In this document: one piece after another, positions 15,894 through 24,462 of the stretch
How the letters are laid out: each line of letters opens with the position of its first letter
Numbering within the stretch: the stretch's first letter is position 1
From: Leptospiraceae bacterium
Lineage (GTDB): Bacteria; Spirochaetota; Leptospiria; Leptospirales; Leptospiraceae
NCBI GenBank assembly: GCA_027485405.1
Contig: JAIXRB010000031.1
Coordinates: forward strand, 1 to 26,067
DNA length: 26,067 bases
Direction of reading: 5' to 3'
Position numbers and translations under genes: made by a program
Notes under the pieces: generated by a model
The model's database searches: none
Told to the model about the DNA's origin: nothing
What the model saw: only the letters and a program-made list of their open reading frames with translations

Positions 15894-16733
15894 TTAGAAT
15901 ATTTTTTCAATGTCTGAATGATCAAATTGGTAGGCTACTTTACAAAATTCACATGTGATTTCAATTTTTCCCTCGGAATCCAGTATGGAGCTAGCTTCTT
16001 TAGAGCCTAAGCTAACAATAATATCCATAACTTTATGGCGGGAACAATCACATTGCAAAACTGTTTTTTCTTCACTTAGTATTTGAAGGTCGTCTTCTAA
16101 CAGCATTGTTAATTCTTTGAGCATTTCAGTATGTTCTAAGTTCCAGAATCTTTCGGTTTGCAGAGATCTTTGTAGTTTTTGCTCGAGACTTGCTATGTGA
16201 CTCTCCGTCGCTTCCGGCAAAGCTTGGAACATAATTCCTTTTACTCGCTTCAATGGATCTTGCAATTGCACATCCATGAAAACAAAAGTTCTGATCTGTT
16301 CTGATTCTTCAATGTACTTGATAAAGTTGGCTTCAAAAGTATCTTCAATTAAATTAGTGAAGGACTGGTAGAAGTTTGAATCTTCTTCCCACCTAATGAC
16401 TTTTAAAATCCCCAAACCTAAAATGAATTGGTTTCTTATGTCGTCGTAATTTAGTTCGCCAGGATAGGCGACAGCTTTCATTCGTCCAAATCGGTCACTG
16501 TAAGCCAAAACACTTTTTTTACTATCGTCTTTCCATTGAATACTAACTCTCTGTTTGTCTTTGGTTAATTCTGCTAAGAAAAGTGCCCCAAGCATTGTTT
16601 TGGAAAGAAATACAGACATCTCAGGTTCTAATTCGTGGATTTTGGAAGCTTCAATAGCTGGGGATGTTATGTCAGCAATGGCAAATCGAAAGTTGAAGTT
16701 AGGAACAATTCCTAAAAAAATGCGGTCATTCAT
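15894..16733 (-). CDS. hslO: Redox-regulated chaperone Hsp33
   Basis: Hsp33 is a cytoplasmic holdase chaperone switched on by oxidative unfolding stress through release of a zinc ion. Length 279 aa is normal. The four zinc cysteines are all present: C228-D-C230 and C261-E-F-C264. The core domain holds the family strand SIQWKDDSKKSVLAY region and a conserved GLGILKV-like turn near 106-112. Start ATG at 16733 has no clear ribosome site. First gene of the minus-strand run leading to tsaE, tsaB, rnr and the cyclase; a 76-base gap separates it from the divergent beta-galactosidase gene. Confidence 0.95.
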   Translation of the reverse strand: MNDRIFLGIVPNFNFRFAIADITSPAIEASKIHELEPEMSVFLSKTMLGALFLAELTKDKQRVSIQWKDDSKKSVLAYSDRFGRMKAVAYPGELNYDDIRNQFILGLGILKVIRWEEDSNFYQSFTNLIEDTFEANFIKYIEESEQIRTFVFMDVQLQDPLKRVKGIMFQALPEATESHIASLEQKLQRSLQTERFWNLEHTEMLKELTMLLEDDLQILSEEKTVLQCDCSRHKVMDIIVSLGSKEASSILDSEGKIEITCEFCKVAYQFDHSDIEKIF

Positions 16734-16761
16734 TATTTGATTGATCAGAGTGGTTTCTGCC

Positions 16762-16783
16762 TTAGCCTATCGGATTAGACTAA
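16762..16783. promoter_or_regulatory. Imperfect inverted repeat between divergent hslO and GH42 genes
   Basis: TTAGCCTA (16762-16769), spacer TCGGAT, TAGACTAA (16776-16783): the two arms match in 7 of 8 positions. The repeat lies in the middle of the 76-base divergent gap. On the minus strand a poor promoter, TTGCAC-16-TAGGCT, would overlap it. It could be an operator serving one or both genes; no regulator is known to me for this motif. Confidence 0.35.
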
Positions 16784-16809
16784 AGGTGCAATCCTAAAAA
16801 GGGAACGAA

Positions 16810-18801
16810 ATGATTTTTGGAGCCGCTTACTACCCGGAACAATGGACTTCTCAGGATTGGGCAGAAGACCTAAAGATCATGAAGGACATGGGGCTAACTT
16901 CAGTGAGGTTAGCAGAGTTTGCTTGGGCTGTGCTGGAACCAAAGGAGGGAAAGTTCGACTTTACTCTGTTTGATTCGGTTCTAGAGCAAGTGGAAAAAGC
17001 GGGAATGACCGCAATCCTTGGAACCCCAACCGCTACCTTCCCTCCTTGGCTTTTCGAAAAGTATCCTGAAATTATCCAAACATCTAAAACCGGAATTCGA
17101 AGAATCATCGGAACCCGTAGACAAGCTTCTTTTTCCTCACCTGCTTTCCGAAAAGCTACCGAACGAATCGTAACAGCCATGGCTAAGCATTACGGAGCTC
17201 AGTCCGTTGTCACTGCATGGCAGATTGATAACGAGCCTGGGCACGAAGGTTCTGATCAGGACTATTCTGACTTAGCAGAAAAGAACTTTCAGAAGTGGTT
17301 AAAACAAAAATACTCCACATTACAAAATCTAAACGAAAGCTGGGGAAACATATTTTGGGGAGTGCTTTTTGATAAGTGGGAACAAATTCCTATTCCTAAA
17401 ACCACCTACGCCAGCAATTTCAATCCGGCTTTGATCCAAGACTATTTTCGTTTTCAATCGGATGAATTGATTGCCTATATTGAACTTCAAACAAATCTCT
17501 TACGCAAATTCACTAAAAACCAAAAATTAACAGTCAATCTTTACCCATCACCTTTTCTGCCGGTTACCGATATGAACCGACTGTTTGAAATGTTAGATTT
17601 CGTTTCTTATGACAACTATCCCGTATGGGGTAACCAGCCCGAACCTTTTCCACATCCTTTGGTATCCGCAACTCTTCAATACTCGAGAGGGCTAAAAGAC
17701 AAATCTTTCACCATCATGGAGCAAATTTCTGGAGTGCAAGGACACGACACTCTCGGTTATCTTCCCCCTCCAGGTCAAATCGGACTCTGGCTGATCCAAG
17801 CAGTGTTGAATGGTGCCGATCAAGTTTTCTTTTTCCGATTTAGAACCGCAAGATTTGGGCAAGAACAGCTATGTTATGGCATTTTGGATCATGGAAAGCA
17901 TCTAACATCTAAATATTTCGAGCTAAAATCTACTATTGATTCCATTCAGAAAATGTCACAAGATCTAAAAGACTCACCATTTGAAGCAAAAGCTCTTGTT
18001 CTGCACGATATAGAAAATGCAAGAAATTATAAGCACCAACCACTAAGTGATGGATTGAAACTAAACCCAGTTCCGTTCGCTCAAGTTGGTTACGATGTAG
18101 AAATTGCTACATGGTTTGCAGGAACCAACGTACTCAATGTCCCCACTCATGTGCATTCTGTAAATTTTGAAAAGGATTGGAGTCAGTATCGATTGATCTC
18201 TCTTCCTCTGTACACTATGTACGATAAAAAAATTGTAGAAAAACTAAATCAGTATGTTCTTCAAGGGGGCATTCTAATTCTAGGTTACAGAGCTGGAATC
18301 AAAGCTCAAAATCATTGGATGGATCCTGATCCAGTGCCTGGACAGTTTAGAAAAATGGCTGGGATCGAAGTACATCAATTCGAAGCTGTAGGTCCAGGAG
18401 TAAAAGTTGGAATTAGAATGGGATTTTTACCCTTAAAGGGAGAAAAATTCTGTGAAATTATAGAACCTAAAACAGCTACACCTATAGCATACTATATGGA
18501 TCGAAAAAAATTCTATTCAGGTAAGGTCGCTATAACAGAACATAAATGGGGCAAAGGCAAGGTTTATTATTTAGGCGCTTCTCTATCGCCATTGAGTATG
18601 GTTCTCTTTTATAGAAAAGTTCTTCGAGAAAACCAAATTCCCTTTGATTTCTTAGGTTCCAATATAGAAAAATTTAGCCGAAGTGGAAAAATGTACGACT
18701 ACGAAGTGATCTTAAACCATAGTCCAAAGCCAAAATGGATAGGTTTTAAGCGGATTCCTGCTTTTGGTTTTCAAATAAAGAAAAAGATAAAAGACAACTA
18801 A
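16810..18801 (+). CDS. Beta-galactosidase, glycoside hydrolase family 42
   Basis: Retaining glycosidase removing terminal beta-D-galactose; 663 aa, normal for GH42, without signal peptide, so cytoplasmic. The TIM-barrel domain starts with GAAYYPEQW, and the acid/base glutamate is E142 in WQIDNEPGHE; the nucleophile is E304 in FTIMEQISG. A family-typical trimerisation/flavodoxin-like domain follows (about 385-590; e.g. YRLISLPLYTMY, then a GGILILGYR strand) and a short C-terminal beta domain. The metal-binding cysteine cluster found in some GH42 enzymes is not seen. Ribosome site AAAGGGAACGAA before ATG. The natural substrate could be plant- or algal-derived galactosides; no sugar transporter is adjacent. 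It is followed after six bases by an unknown gene, then an inositol-monophosphatase-type gene. Confidence 0.93.
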   Translation: MIFGAAYYPEQWTSQDWAEDLKIMKDMGLTSVRLAEFAWAVLEPKEGKFDFTLFDSVLEQVEKAGMTAILGTPTATFPPWLFEKYPEIIQTSKTGIRRIIGTRRQASFSSPAFRKATERIVTAMAKHYGAQSVVTAWQIDNEPGHEGSDQDYSDLAEKNFQKWLKQKYSTLQNLNESWGNIFWGVLFDKWEQIPIPKTTYASNFNPALIQDYFRFQSDELIAYIELQTNLLRKFTKNQKLTVNLYPSPFLPVTDMNRLFEMLDFVSYDNYPVWGNQPEPFPHPLVSATLQYSRGLKDKSFTIMEQISGVQGHDTLGYLPPPGQIGLWLIQAVLNGADQVFFFRFRTARFGQEQLCYGILDHGKHLTSKYFELKSTIDSIQKMSQDLKDSPFEAKALVLHDIENARNYKHQPLSDGLKLNPVPFAQVGYDVEIATWFAGTNVLNVPTHVHSVNFEKDWSQYRLISLPLYTMYDKKIVEKLNQYVLQGGILILGYRAGIKAQNHWMDPDPVPGQFRKMAGIEVHQFEAVGPGVKVGIRMGFLPLKGEKFCEIIEPKTATPIAYYMDRKKFYSGKVAITEHKWGKGKVYYLGASLSPLSMVLFYRKVLRENQIPFDFLGSNIEKFSRSGKMYDYEVILNHSPKPKWIGFKRIPAFGFQIKKKIKDN

Positions 18802-18807
18802 ATAATT

Positions 18808-19701
18808 ATGCGAACATTTGACGATATAAACCAAGCACTGGCTAATTTAAACGGAAAAAATCAGCCTGGTACTATTTATGTTGATAACTTACACACTCCA
18901 TACATTCGCTTTTCTGAAAGTTTTGTGTTACCAGCTAGCTCAACTATCGAACCAGAATTTTCTGCGAAAGTGCAGTTTGTAAAGACTCTGTTTCACTTTT
19001 TGCCGGAAGCCATCAATGGCACTAGTCTCTTAGCCGAACCTAGACCAAAAAAAGATATTGGTAAACTTTTCTTTTTAAGACCAATTCTCTTACAGAACAA
19101 ACAATTTCTCTATATATTTAGTTCAGATTTTCAATACTTAGGTGGATCTACTCCGCCTGAAGTTAGAGAACCTGCTACCCAAAACAGAACGCCTGCTATA
19201 GAAACAGATCGAATCTATTTTCAAGTTAAAGTCATTCCAATAGAACCATTGCCAGAGATGCAGGGTTCCGTTTCCGACTTTCAACCTCTTCGATTTAAGG
19301 GAGGGATATTCAATTGGAAATCGGAAAGAGAACCGAATCGCCCTGTCCGTCGCTTTTCTGAAATCTTTGATGAAATGGATTTTTCTGAAATGGAATCTAA
19401 AATCCGAGAGGAATTGGGAATGTCCCCTAGCAATTGGGCTCCAGGGAACATTTACCACCCCATTGGAATTGATTACCTTGCTCTTAGCTTGCGCTTTCTT
19501 GTGCCAAATCTTTCAAAAACAGTCTCTGAATTGAAGAACTTTTACCAAATTCTGGAGCCCGGAGATTCTGGAGTTCCGCAAAAGTCGATTGTTTCCTTCC
19601 AAGATTACCTTTCTCGTCACCAAACAGAGAGAACTGTTTCTAAATCTGGAAACATCCTATGGAAAATCAACTTTACGGATTTGCCAAAGCCCAAACTATA
19701 A
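18808..19701 (+). CDS. Hypothetical protein between GH42 and phosphatase genes
   Basis: 297 aa, not recognised. No signal peptide, membrane helix or cysteine, so probably a soluble cytoplasmic protein. The first half is rich in aromatic strands (FFLRPILLQNKQFLYIF, then a SSDFQYLGG turn), followed by a proline-rich connector (PPEVREPATQNRTP), and the last third is more helical and acidic (EIFDEMDFSEMESKIREEL). It starts six bases after the beta-galactosidase stop and ends nine before the phosphatase ATG, so it is certainly in the same transcript, but the ATG lacks a ribosome site. Context suggests a link to sugar or phosphate-ester metabolism, but this is only neighbourhood evidence. Confidence 0.75.
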   Translation: MRTFDDINQALANLNGKNQPGTIYVDNLHTPYIRFSESFVLPASSTIEPEFSAKVQFVKTLFHFLPEAINGTSLLAEPRPKKDIGKLFFLRPILLQNKQFLYIFSSDFQYLGGSTPPEVREPATQNRTPAIETDRIYFQVKVIPIEPLPEMQGSVSDFQPLRFKGGIFNWKSEREPNRPVRRFSEIFDEMDFSEMESKIREELGMSPSNWAPGNIYHPIGIDYLALSLRFLVPNLSKTVSELKNFYQILEPGDSGVPQKSIVSFQDYLSRHQTERTVSKSGNILWKINFTDLPKPKL

Positions 19702-19710
19702 GGAAAATCT

Positions 19711-20556
19711 ATGGGTGTAACATCTCCTACTTTAAACTTTCCTGTCGATGAGGTCAGAAAACGAATTGATTTCATTAAGTTAAATGCAGGCAGAATAGCC
19801 GCCTCTGCGAAGGCACTTCAAAAAGAATTGCGATCCACAGCTTTGAATTCTGACCTCGAAGAAAAACAGTTGATCAACACAGCTGATCAAAGATTAGGCG
19901 AAGAGTTTGTCAACCTACTTACTACTGTCTTTCCAAAGGATTCTATCATTTGTGAGGACAGGGACCCAATCGAAACTTCCTCCGATTTTCGCTGGGTGAT
20001 AGATCCAGTTGACGGATCTATGAATTTCGTGCGAGGCATTCCTTTGTACGCTATTTCCTTTGGGCTAGAACACCGAGAGACTCCAGTGGGTGGCGTTGTC
20101 ATAGTTCCTTCTTCCGAGTCCATTTATTCGGCCATTCTGGGTGAAGGTGCCACTCGAAATGGAGAACCTATTTATACTTCTCGTGTTCAAGAATTAAGTC
20201 GTGCTATGTTTTCTCCAAACCTTCCAACTAAAAGAGCTCAGATGCTCCAAGAAATCATGGCAGACCTGTCGGCATTCTTAACGTATGCTCGCTCCTTTCG
20301 TCGCACTGGTTCTTTCATTTTAGATGCTTGTTGGATAGCGGAAGGACTAATGGATGCCATCTGGGAGAAGAATGTAAAGCACTGGGACATTTGCGCAACC
20401 TCAGTAATCCTAGCGGAAGCGGGTGGAAAAATGACCGATTTGCAAGGAAAACACTATTGGACCGGTCTACCTGAGCTGATCGCTTCGAATGGAATTTTGC
20501 ATGAAGAGATTTTAAATCTTCTAAAAAATGTTCGCTCCACAGTGAGCAGAAATTAA
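19711..20556 (+). CDS. Inositol-monophosphatase-family phosphatase
   Basis: Magnesium-dependent sugar/inositol phosphatase fold, 281 aa. Metal ligands are visible: E82 in ICEDRD, D98 and D101 in WVIDPVDGSMNF (the signature motif) and D226 in KHWDICAT. The family includes inositol-1-phosphatase, histidinol phosphatase, fructose-1,6-bisphosphatase and CysQ; the DPVDGSMNFVRG and HWDICA motifs fit the inositol-monophosphatase/histidinol-phosphatase branch. The usual GEE reads CED here, which keeps the second glutamate. AGGAAAATCT before ATG is a fair ribosome site. It may serve inositol lipid or histidine synthesis; the position next to beta-galactosidase does not decide this. Confidence 0.9.
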   Translation: MGVTSPTLNFPVDEVRKRIDFIKLNAGRIAASAKALQKELRSTALNSDLEEKQLINTADQRLGEEFVNLLTTVFPKDSIICEDRDPIETSSDFRWVIDPVDGSMNFVRGIPLYAISFGLEHRETPVGGVVIVPSSESIYSAILGEGATRNGEPIYTSRVQELSRAMFSPNLPTKRAQMLQEIMADLSAFLTYARSFRRTGSFILDACWIAEGLMDAIWEKNVKHWDICATSVILAEAGGKMTDLQGKHYWTGLPELIASNGILHEEILNLLKNVRSTVSRN

Positions 20557-20598
20557 GAGTCTAATAATTAAAAAGAAAAATTTAGGAGATCCCTTTTC

Positions 20599-21174
20599 AT
20601 GGAGCACAAACTTCCCGAACTGCCTTACGCAAAAGACGCGTTAGCACCACATATTTCTGCAGAAACTCTGGAGTTTCACTATGGCAAACACCACCAAGCT
20701 TACGTAACAAACTTAAACAATTTGATCAAAGGAACCGAATTTGAGTCTTCAACTCTAGAGGACATCATCAAAAAATCATCAGCGGGAATCTTTAACAATG
20801 CGGCTCAGGTTTGGAATCACACATTCTATTGGCATTCCCTTTCCCCTAAAGGCGGCGGGCCAGCAACTGGAGCTGTGGCAGACGCTATCAACAAATCCTT
20901 TGGATCTTTCGATGCTTTCAAAGAAAAGTTTTCTCAGTCGGCAGTTTCCAATTTTGGATCTGGTTGGACTTGGCTCATCAAAAAGGGTGACGCTGTCGAA
21001 ATCGTAAACACTAGCAATGCTGGTAGCCCAGTCAAAGAAGGTCAGCAAGCTCTGATCACCATCGATGTTTGGGAACATGCCTACTATATTGATTTCAGAA
21101 ACGCACGACCTAAGTATGTGGAAACTTTCTGGAATCTGGTAAACTGGGAATTTGCGAACCAAAATTTCAAATAA
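20599..21174 (+). CDS. sodB: Iron superoxide dismutase
   Basis: Converts superoxide to oxygen and hydrogen peroxide; cytoplasmic, 191 aa, typical. Metal ligands H27, H74, D156 and H160 are all present (LEFHYGKHH, WNHTFYW, DVWEHAYY). Gln70 in AAQVWNHTFYW is the position that marks iron-type rather than manganese-type enzymes (which have a glutamine near residue 146 instead). Tyr34/35 and the GSGWTWL segment are present. A strong ribosome site AGGAG lies ten bases from ATG, and a perfect intrinsic terminator follows. It is 42 bases downstream of the phosphatase gene; no clear promoter stands out, so it may be read from upstream. Pathogenic leptospires are reported to lack SOD, saprophytes to have it. 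Confidence 0.96.
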   Translation: MEHKLPELPYAKDALAPHISAETLEFHYGKHHQAYVTNLNNLIKGTEFESSTLEDIIKKSSAGIFNNAAQVWNHTFYWHSLSPKGGGPATGAVADAINKSFGSFDAFKEKFSQSAVSNFGSGWTWLIKKGDAVEIVNTSNAGSPVKEGQQALITIDVWEHAYYIDFRNARPKYVETFWNLVNWEFANQNFK

Positions 21175-21198
21175 GAAACAAACCTGATTTGAACTAGG

Positions 21199-21229
21199 AA
21201 AGGCAGGGAATCCCTGCCTTTTTTATTTT
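21199..21229 (+). terminator. Intrinsic terminator after sodB
   Basis: AAAGGCAGGG (21199-21208), loop AAT, CCCTGCCTTT (21212-21221) form a perfect 10-bp stem followed by TTTATTTTA. It closes the sodB transcript 25 bases after its stop and separates it from trpE. Confidence 0.95.
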
Positions 21230-21265
21230 ATCATAGAAAACCTTTTCGTACACTGACGAGAGACC

Positions 21266-22636
21266 ATGACCCTGCCCAAATTCAAAATCCCTAGAAAAGC
21301 AAACTTTCTGCCTTTTCTCCTACCAAAGGATCTAGAGTTTTGGGAATGCATTTTGCCTCTGGAAAAGCAATTTGCATCCTGTTTTCTTTTAGAGTCTGCG
21401 GGTGACAACCACTACGATTCTCGCTACTCAGTCATCGGTTTTTCTCCGGAAGCGCTTTTTATCGGGAAAGACAACAACCTAGAAATCAATGGCGAATCCT
21501 ATACAGTATCCAATCCTTATTTCGCTTTGCGCGATGTTTTAGATTACAATTCACTGAGTATTGGTTATACGGGAGGCTTAGTTGGATACATCGGTTACGA
21601 TGCCATGCGATTCTTTGAGCCGAGCTTAAACTTGAAAACGCATCCCGATTTTCCAGCAATGGAATTTGGTTTGTATTTGGATGGTTTGGTCTTTGATAAA
21701 TTCACTGGTGAAACCTTGTATTTCTATCACAACGAGAATCGTTTTGATTTGCTTAGATCAGTTATCTTCGCCTCGGAGCCAAATTCCTCTTCAAACCTTT
21801 CAGCAAAAGTACAGTTTGTTTCCCAATCAGCTTCCAAAGAAAAGCACAGCTTGATGGTTTCTGAAGCCTTAGAAGAAGTAAAAGCAGGAAACACATTTCA
21901 ATGCCAAATCGGATTTCAAGAAGACTATTTGGTTACTGGAAATTCCTTAGCGATCTATAAAACTCTTAGGGAAATCAATCCTTCCCCGCATATGTTTTTT
22001 GTTAAATTCGGAGAAAGGAAAATTCTAGGAGCAAGTCCTGAGCTTCTATTTCGATTGCGTCAAAAAGAAATGGAATCTTTTCCACTGGCTGGAACCATAC
22101 GACGAGGAAAGACCCCCGAAGAAGACACAATGCTCGCAAAGCAATTGTTGTCTGATCCGAAAGAAATAGCTGAACACAATATGTTGATAGATTTACATAG
22201 AAATGATATCGGAAGAGTGGCAAAGTTTGGAACTGTAAAAGTGCGTCGAAGATTCGATATAAAAAGATTTAGTCATGTCCAGCATATATCCAGTGAGGTG
22301 GTCGGGATTTTAAAATCTAAGGAAGACATGTTCTCCGGTCTTGCCGCATCTTTCCCTGCTGGAACCCTTTCTGGAGCTCCAAAGATCGAATCCATGAAGA
22401 TTATCGATCGAATCGAAGGAGTGCCAAGAGGGCCCTATGGAGGGGCTGTGGGCGTCTTTGGGCTAAACGGCGATTGTACTTTTACAATTCCCATTCGCAG
22501 TTTTTTCCTTTCTGGAGAAAAGGGATTTGTTCGAGCTTCAGGAGGAATCGTCCTCGATTCCACTCCACAAGGGGAGTATGAAGAAATCGTAAACAAAATG
22601 GCTTCTGTTAAAAAAGCGTTGGATGTCCATTCGTGA
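21266..22636 (+). CDS. trpE: Anthranilate synthase component I
   Basis: Converts chorismate and ammonia to anthranilate, the first step of tryptophan synthesis; 456 aa. N-terminal LLES at 41-44 is the tryptophan feedback-binding motif, GGLVGYIGYD (103-112) is family typical, and the catalytic C-terminal half has PLAGT at 273-277, the EIAEHNMLIDLHRNDIGRV stretch, and the FPAGTLSGAPK and GPYGGAVG motifs. Alanine in PLAGT, where PabB often has lysine, and the complete LLES motif argue for TrpE over PabB, although a dual or PabB role cannot be excluded. No attenuation leader peptide or Trp-codon run is visible upstream. Overlaps trpG by four bases. No other trp genes are in the window. Confidence 0.9.
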   Translation: MTLPKFKIPRKANFLPFLLPKDLEFWECILPLEKQFASCFLLESAGDNHYDSRYSVIGFSPEALFIGKDNNLEINGESYTVSNPYFALRDVLDYNSLSIGYTGGLVGYIGYDAMRFFEPSLNLKTHPDFPAMEFGLYLDGLVFDKFTGETLYFYHNENRFDLLRSVIFASEPNSSSNLSAKVQFVSQSASKEKHSLMVSEALEEVKAGNTFQCQIGFQEDYLVTGNSLAIYKTLREINPSPHMFFVKFGERKILGASPELLFRLRQKEMESFPLAGTIRRGKTPEEDTMLAKQLLSDPKEIAEHNMLIDLHRNDIGRVAKFGTVKVRRRFDIKRFSHVQHISSEVVGILKSKEDMFSGLAASFPAGTLSGAPKIESMKIIDRIEGVPRGPYGGAVGVFGLNGDCTFTIPIRSFFLSGEKGFVRASGGIVLDSTPQGEYEEIVNKMASVKKALDVHS

Positions 22637-23244
22637 AAGTTCTTCTCTTAGACAATTATGATTCCTTTACGTTTAACCTCTACCAGATGCTAGGGGAGAT
22701 ACTGGAAGACATCAATCCTGTTTTTCAGATTGATGTGAAAAGAAACAATGAGATAACTTTGGCAGAAATCAAATCTCTAAATTACCAGCGCATTATTATT
22801 TCGCCAGGGCCTGGGCATCCCGCAGATCCATCGTATTTTGGAGTCTCAAGTGAGATTCTTAAAAATCTAGGAAAAGAAATATCTATCTTAGGAATCTGTC
22901 TGGGAATGCAAGGTATGGCAACTGTCTTCGGAGGAGAAGTAGTGAGAGCCGGACAGCCTATGCATGGAAAAATCTCAACAATCAACCATGATGGAAAGGG
23001 AATCTTTACTTCCCTTCCTGCAAATATAGATGTTATGCGTTATCACTCATTGATTGCAAAGGAATCCACATTGCCAAAAGATTTAGTGGTCACTGCTAAA
23101 GTTGTGTCTGGCAGTGGAGCTGGTGAGATAATGGGACTTCGACACAAATCTTTAAAGATTGAGGGAGTTCAATTCCATCCCGAGTCGTTTGCTTCCGAAG
23201 AAGGCTATCAAATGCTAAAAAATTTTCTAGTTATGGGGTTGTAG
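22633..23244 (+). CDS. trpG: Anthranilate synthase component II (glutamine amidotransferase)
   Basis: Class I glutamine amidotransferase supplying ammonia to the TrpE subunit; 203 aa. Catalytic cysteine C89 in LGICLGMQGMA, and H182 and E184 in VQFHPES complete the triad; DNYDSFTFN and ISPGPGHP are the expected early motifs. Start GTG overlaps the trpE stop (GTGA), giving equimolar coupled translation. The same subunit may also serve aminodeoxychorismate synthase, as in Bacillus. Its 3' end overlaps the convergent lipoprotein gene by 18 bases, and no terminator separates them. Confidence 0.93.
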   Translation: MKVLLLDNYDSFTFNLYQMLGEILEDINPVFQIDVKRNNEITLAEIKSLNYQRIIISPGPGHPADPSYFGVSSEILKNLGKEISILGICLGMQGMATVFGGEVVRAGQPMHGKISTINHDGKGIFTSLPANIDVMRYHSLIAKESTLPKDLVVTAKVVSGSGAGEIMGLRHKSLKIEGVQFHPESFASEEGYQMLKNFLVMGL

Positions 23245-24462
23245 ATCCTTCATCATAGCTTCTTCCCAAGCGGAAAAGAATAGGAAATTGCCTTTTTCAT
23301 CATCTGAATTACTTGCACCAAACAAAGAAAATCGTTTCCTCTGGATTTCCGAATAGGATTGAATGTGATTGATCTGTCCTGTTTTCGTTTTTTGGTAGGT
23401 TGCCTGAAAGTGGTTGCCCCCATTCCCCTGTGTGCCGTAGACCAATAGAGTCAAAGCATCTTTCAGATACTGATTCAAATTGCCTGGAATGAAAAAATCT
23501 ACAATTCCTGTTGGAATGAAGTAGAGAAATCTACCTGTGATTTCCTGTGATTGAACAGAAACAAAGCGCCCTTTTAGAGTTTCCAAGCCGTCCTTCTTAG
23601 AAAGTGATATACGATAGACGAGTTTTTCAATGAATACTCGAATTCCAAAAGAGTTGATTTCAATATTTGATGTAATTTCTATATTAGCTGGATCCAGAAA
23701 AAAGCTTTTCATCGGTTCTGATGGAAACTGATACGAAAGAGTTTTATCTATGTTAAAGATTCTAATATTTTCTTTCGGATTTAAAGTGTTGACAATGCTG
23801 ATGTCCAACTTTGCTTTTTCTAAGGCTCCACCAGATCTCTTGAAAAAGCCTGGAAACTTCTTCTTTGTATTTTCTGTGAAAGTAACAGAAAATACAGTAT
23901 GGTTGTCTATAGTCTTTCGATCACAAAGGAAAGTATCGCAAAGAAACTGTAAATTGTTAGAACTCTTTTTTAGTCTATCAAACGAGTTTTCATCAACAAT
24001 CACTTTATGAAAGTCAGAAAGCCATTGGAAAAAATTTGAAGGAAAGAATCCACTCCAATTCGATTTGACCTTTCTTTGGACCTGATAAAGAGGCTTCTCG
24101 CCCCAAACAATGGGACTATAGGTAGTTTTTGATTCATAAGGAAAACTTACATTTGGTTCAGGATTCCAATCCACTTCCCAGGTGCTAGGTGATAAGCTTT
24201 TCGCCCCAATGTTTATTTCAAAATTGCCTTCCGGAGTTTTCCGAAGTAGGTCCTCATTGTCTTCCTGAAAATTGCCATACAAAGCACGCAATACGATGGG
24301 GTTTGGTGCTGAATTCTGTATAGAATTCTGAAGATTGTCATAGGTTTTCCAAAAGCGGTATTGTTCTGGGCTCTCTTTCAAACAGTTTCCAAATATAGTC
24401 AGAATGCAAAAAGCGAACAGATTGCGAAGGATTGTTTTCCTTTTTGAGAAAATATAGATCAT
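23227..24462 (-). CDS. Large putative lipoprotein, unknown function
   Basis: 411 aa, not recognised. N-terminal basic region, hydrophobic core and a lipobox-like IFGNC with Cys27 suggest a lipoprotein, probably at the outer membrane. The mature chain is rich in beta-strand-like and aromatic segments (WEVDWNPEPNVSFPY, SNWSGFFPSNFFQW), with one cysteine pair in LCDTFLCDRKT. No enzyme motif seen. It begins on the last base of the previous gene's stop (TAATG), so it is translationally coupled to the thioredoxin-like gene; its end overlaps trpG. Confidence 0.75.
   Translation of the reverse strand: MIYIFSKRKTILRNLFAFCILTIFGNCLKESPEQYRFWKTYDNLQNSIQNSAPNPIVLRALYGNFQEDNEDLLRKTPEGNFEINIGAKSLSPSTWEVDWNPEPNVSFPYESKTTYSPIVWGEKPLYQVQRKVKSNWSGFFPSNFFQWLSDFHKVIVDENSFDRLKKSSNNLQFLCDTFLCDRKTIDNHTVFSVTFTENTKKKFPGFFKRSGGALEKAKLDISIVNTLNPKENIRIFNIDKTLSYQFPSEPMKSFFLDPANIEITSNIEINSFGIRVFIEKLVYRISLSKKDGLETLKGRFVSVQSQEITGRFLYFIPTGIVDFFIPGNLNQYLKDALTLLVYGTQGNGGNHFQATYQKTKTGQINHIQSYSEIQRKRFSLFGASNSDDEKGNFLFFSAWEEAMMKDLQPHN

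Noticed and set aside
20779..21162. 127-codon open frame antisense to sodB
   Set aside because: It lies wholly within the well-supported sodB gene, has no ribosome site and no recognisable motif; a shadow of codon bias.
21175..21265. Trp attenuator or riboswitch before trpE
   Set aside because: The only stable hairpin is the sodB terminator; no leader peptide with Trp codons or alternative stems are seen in the 40 bases before trpE.
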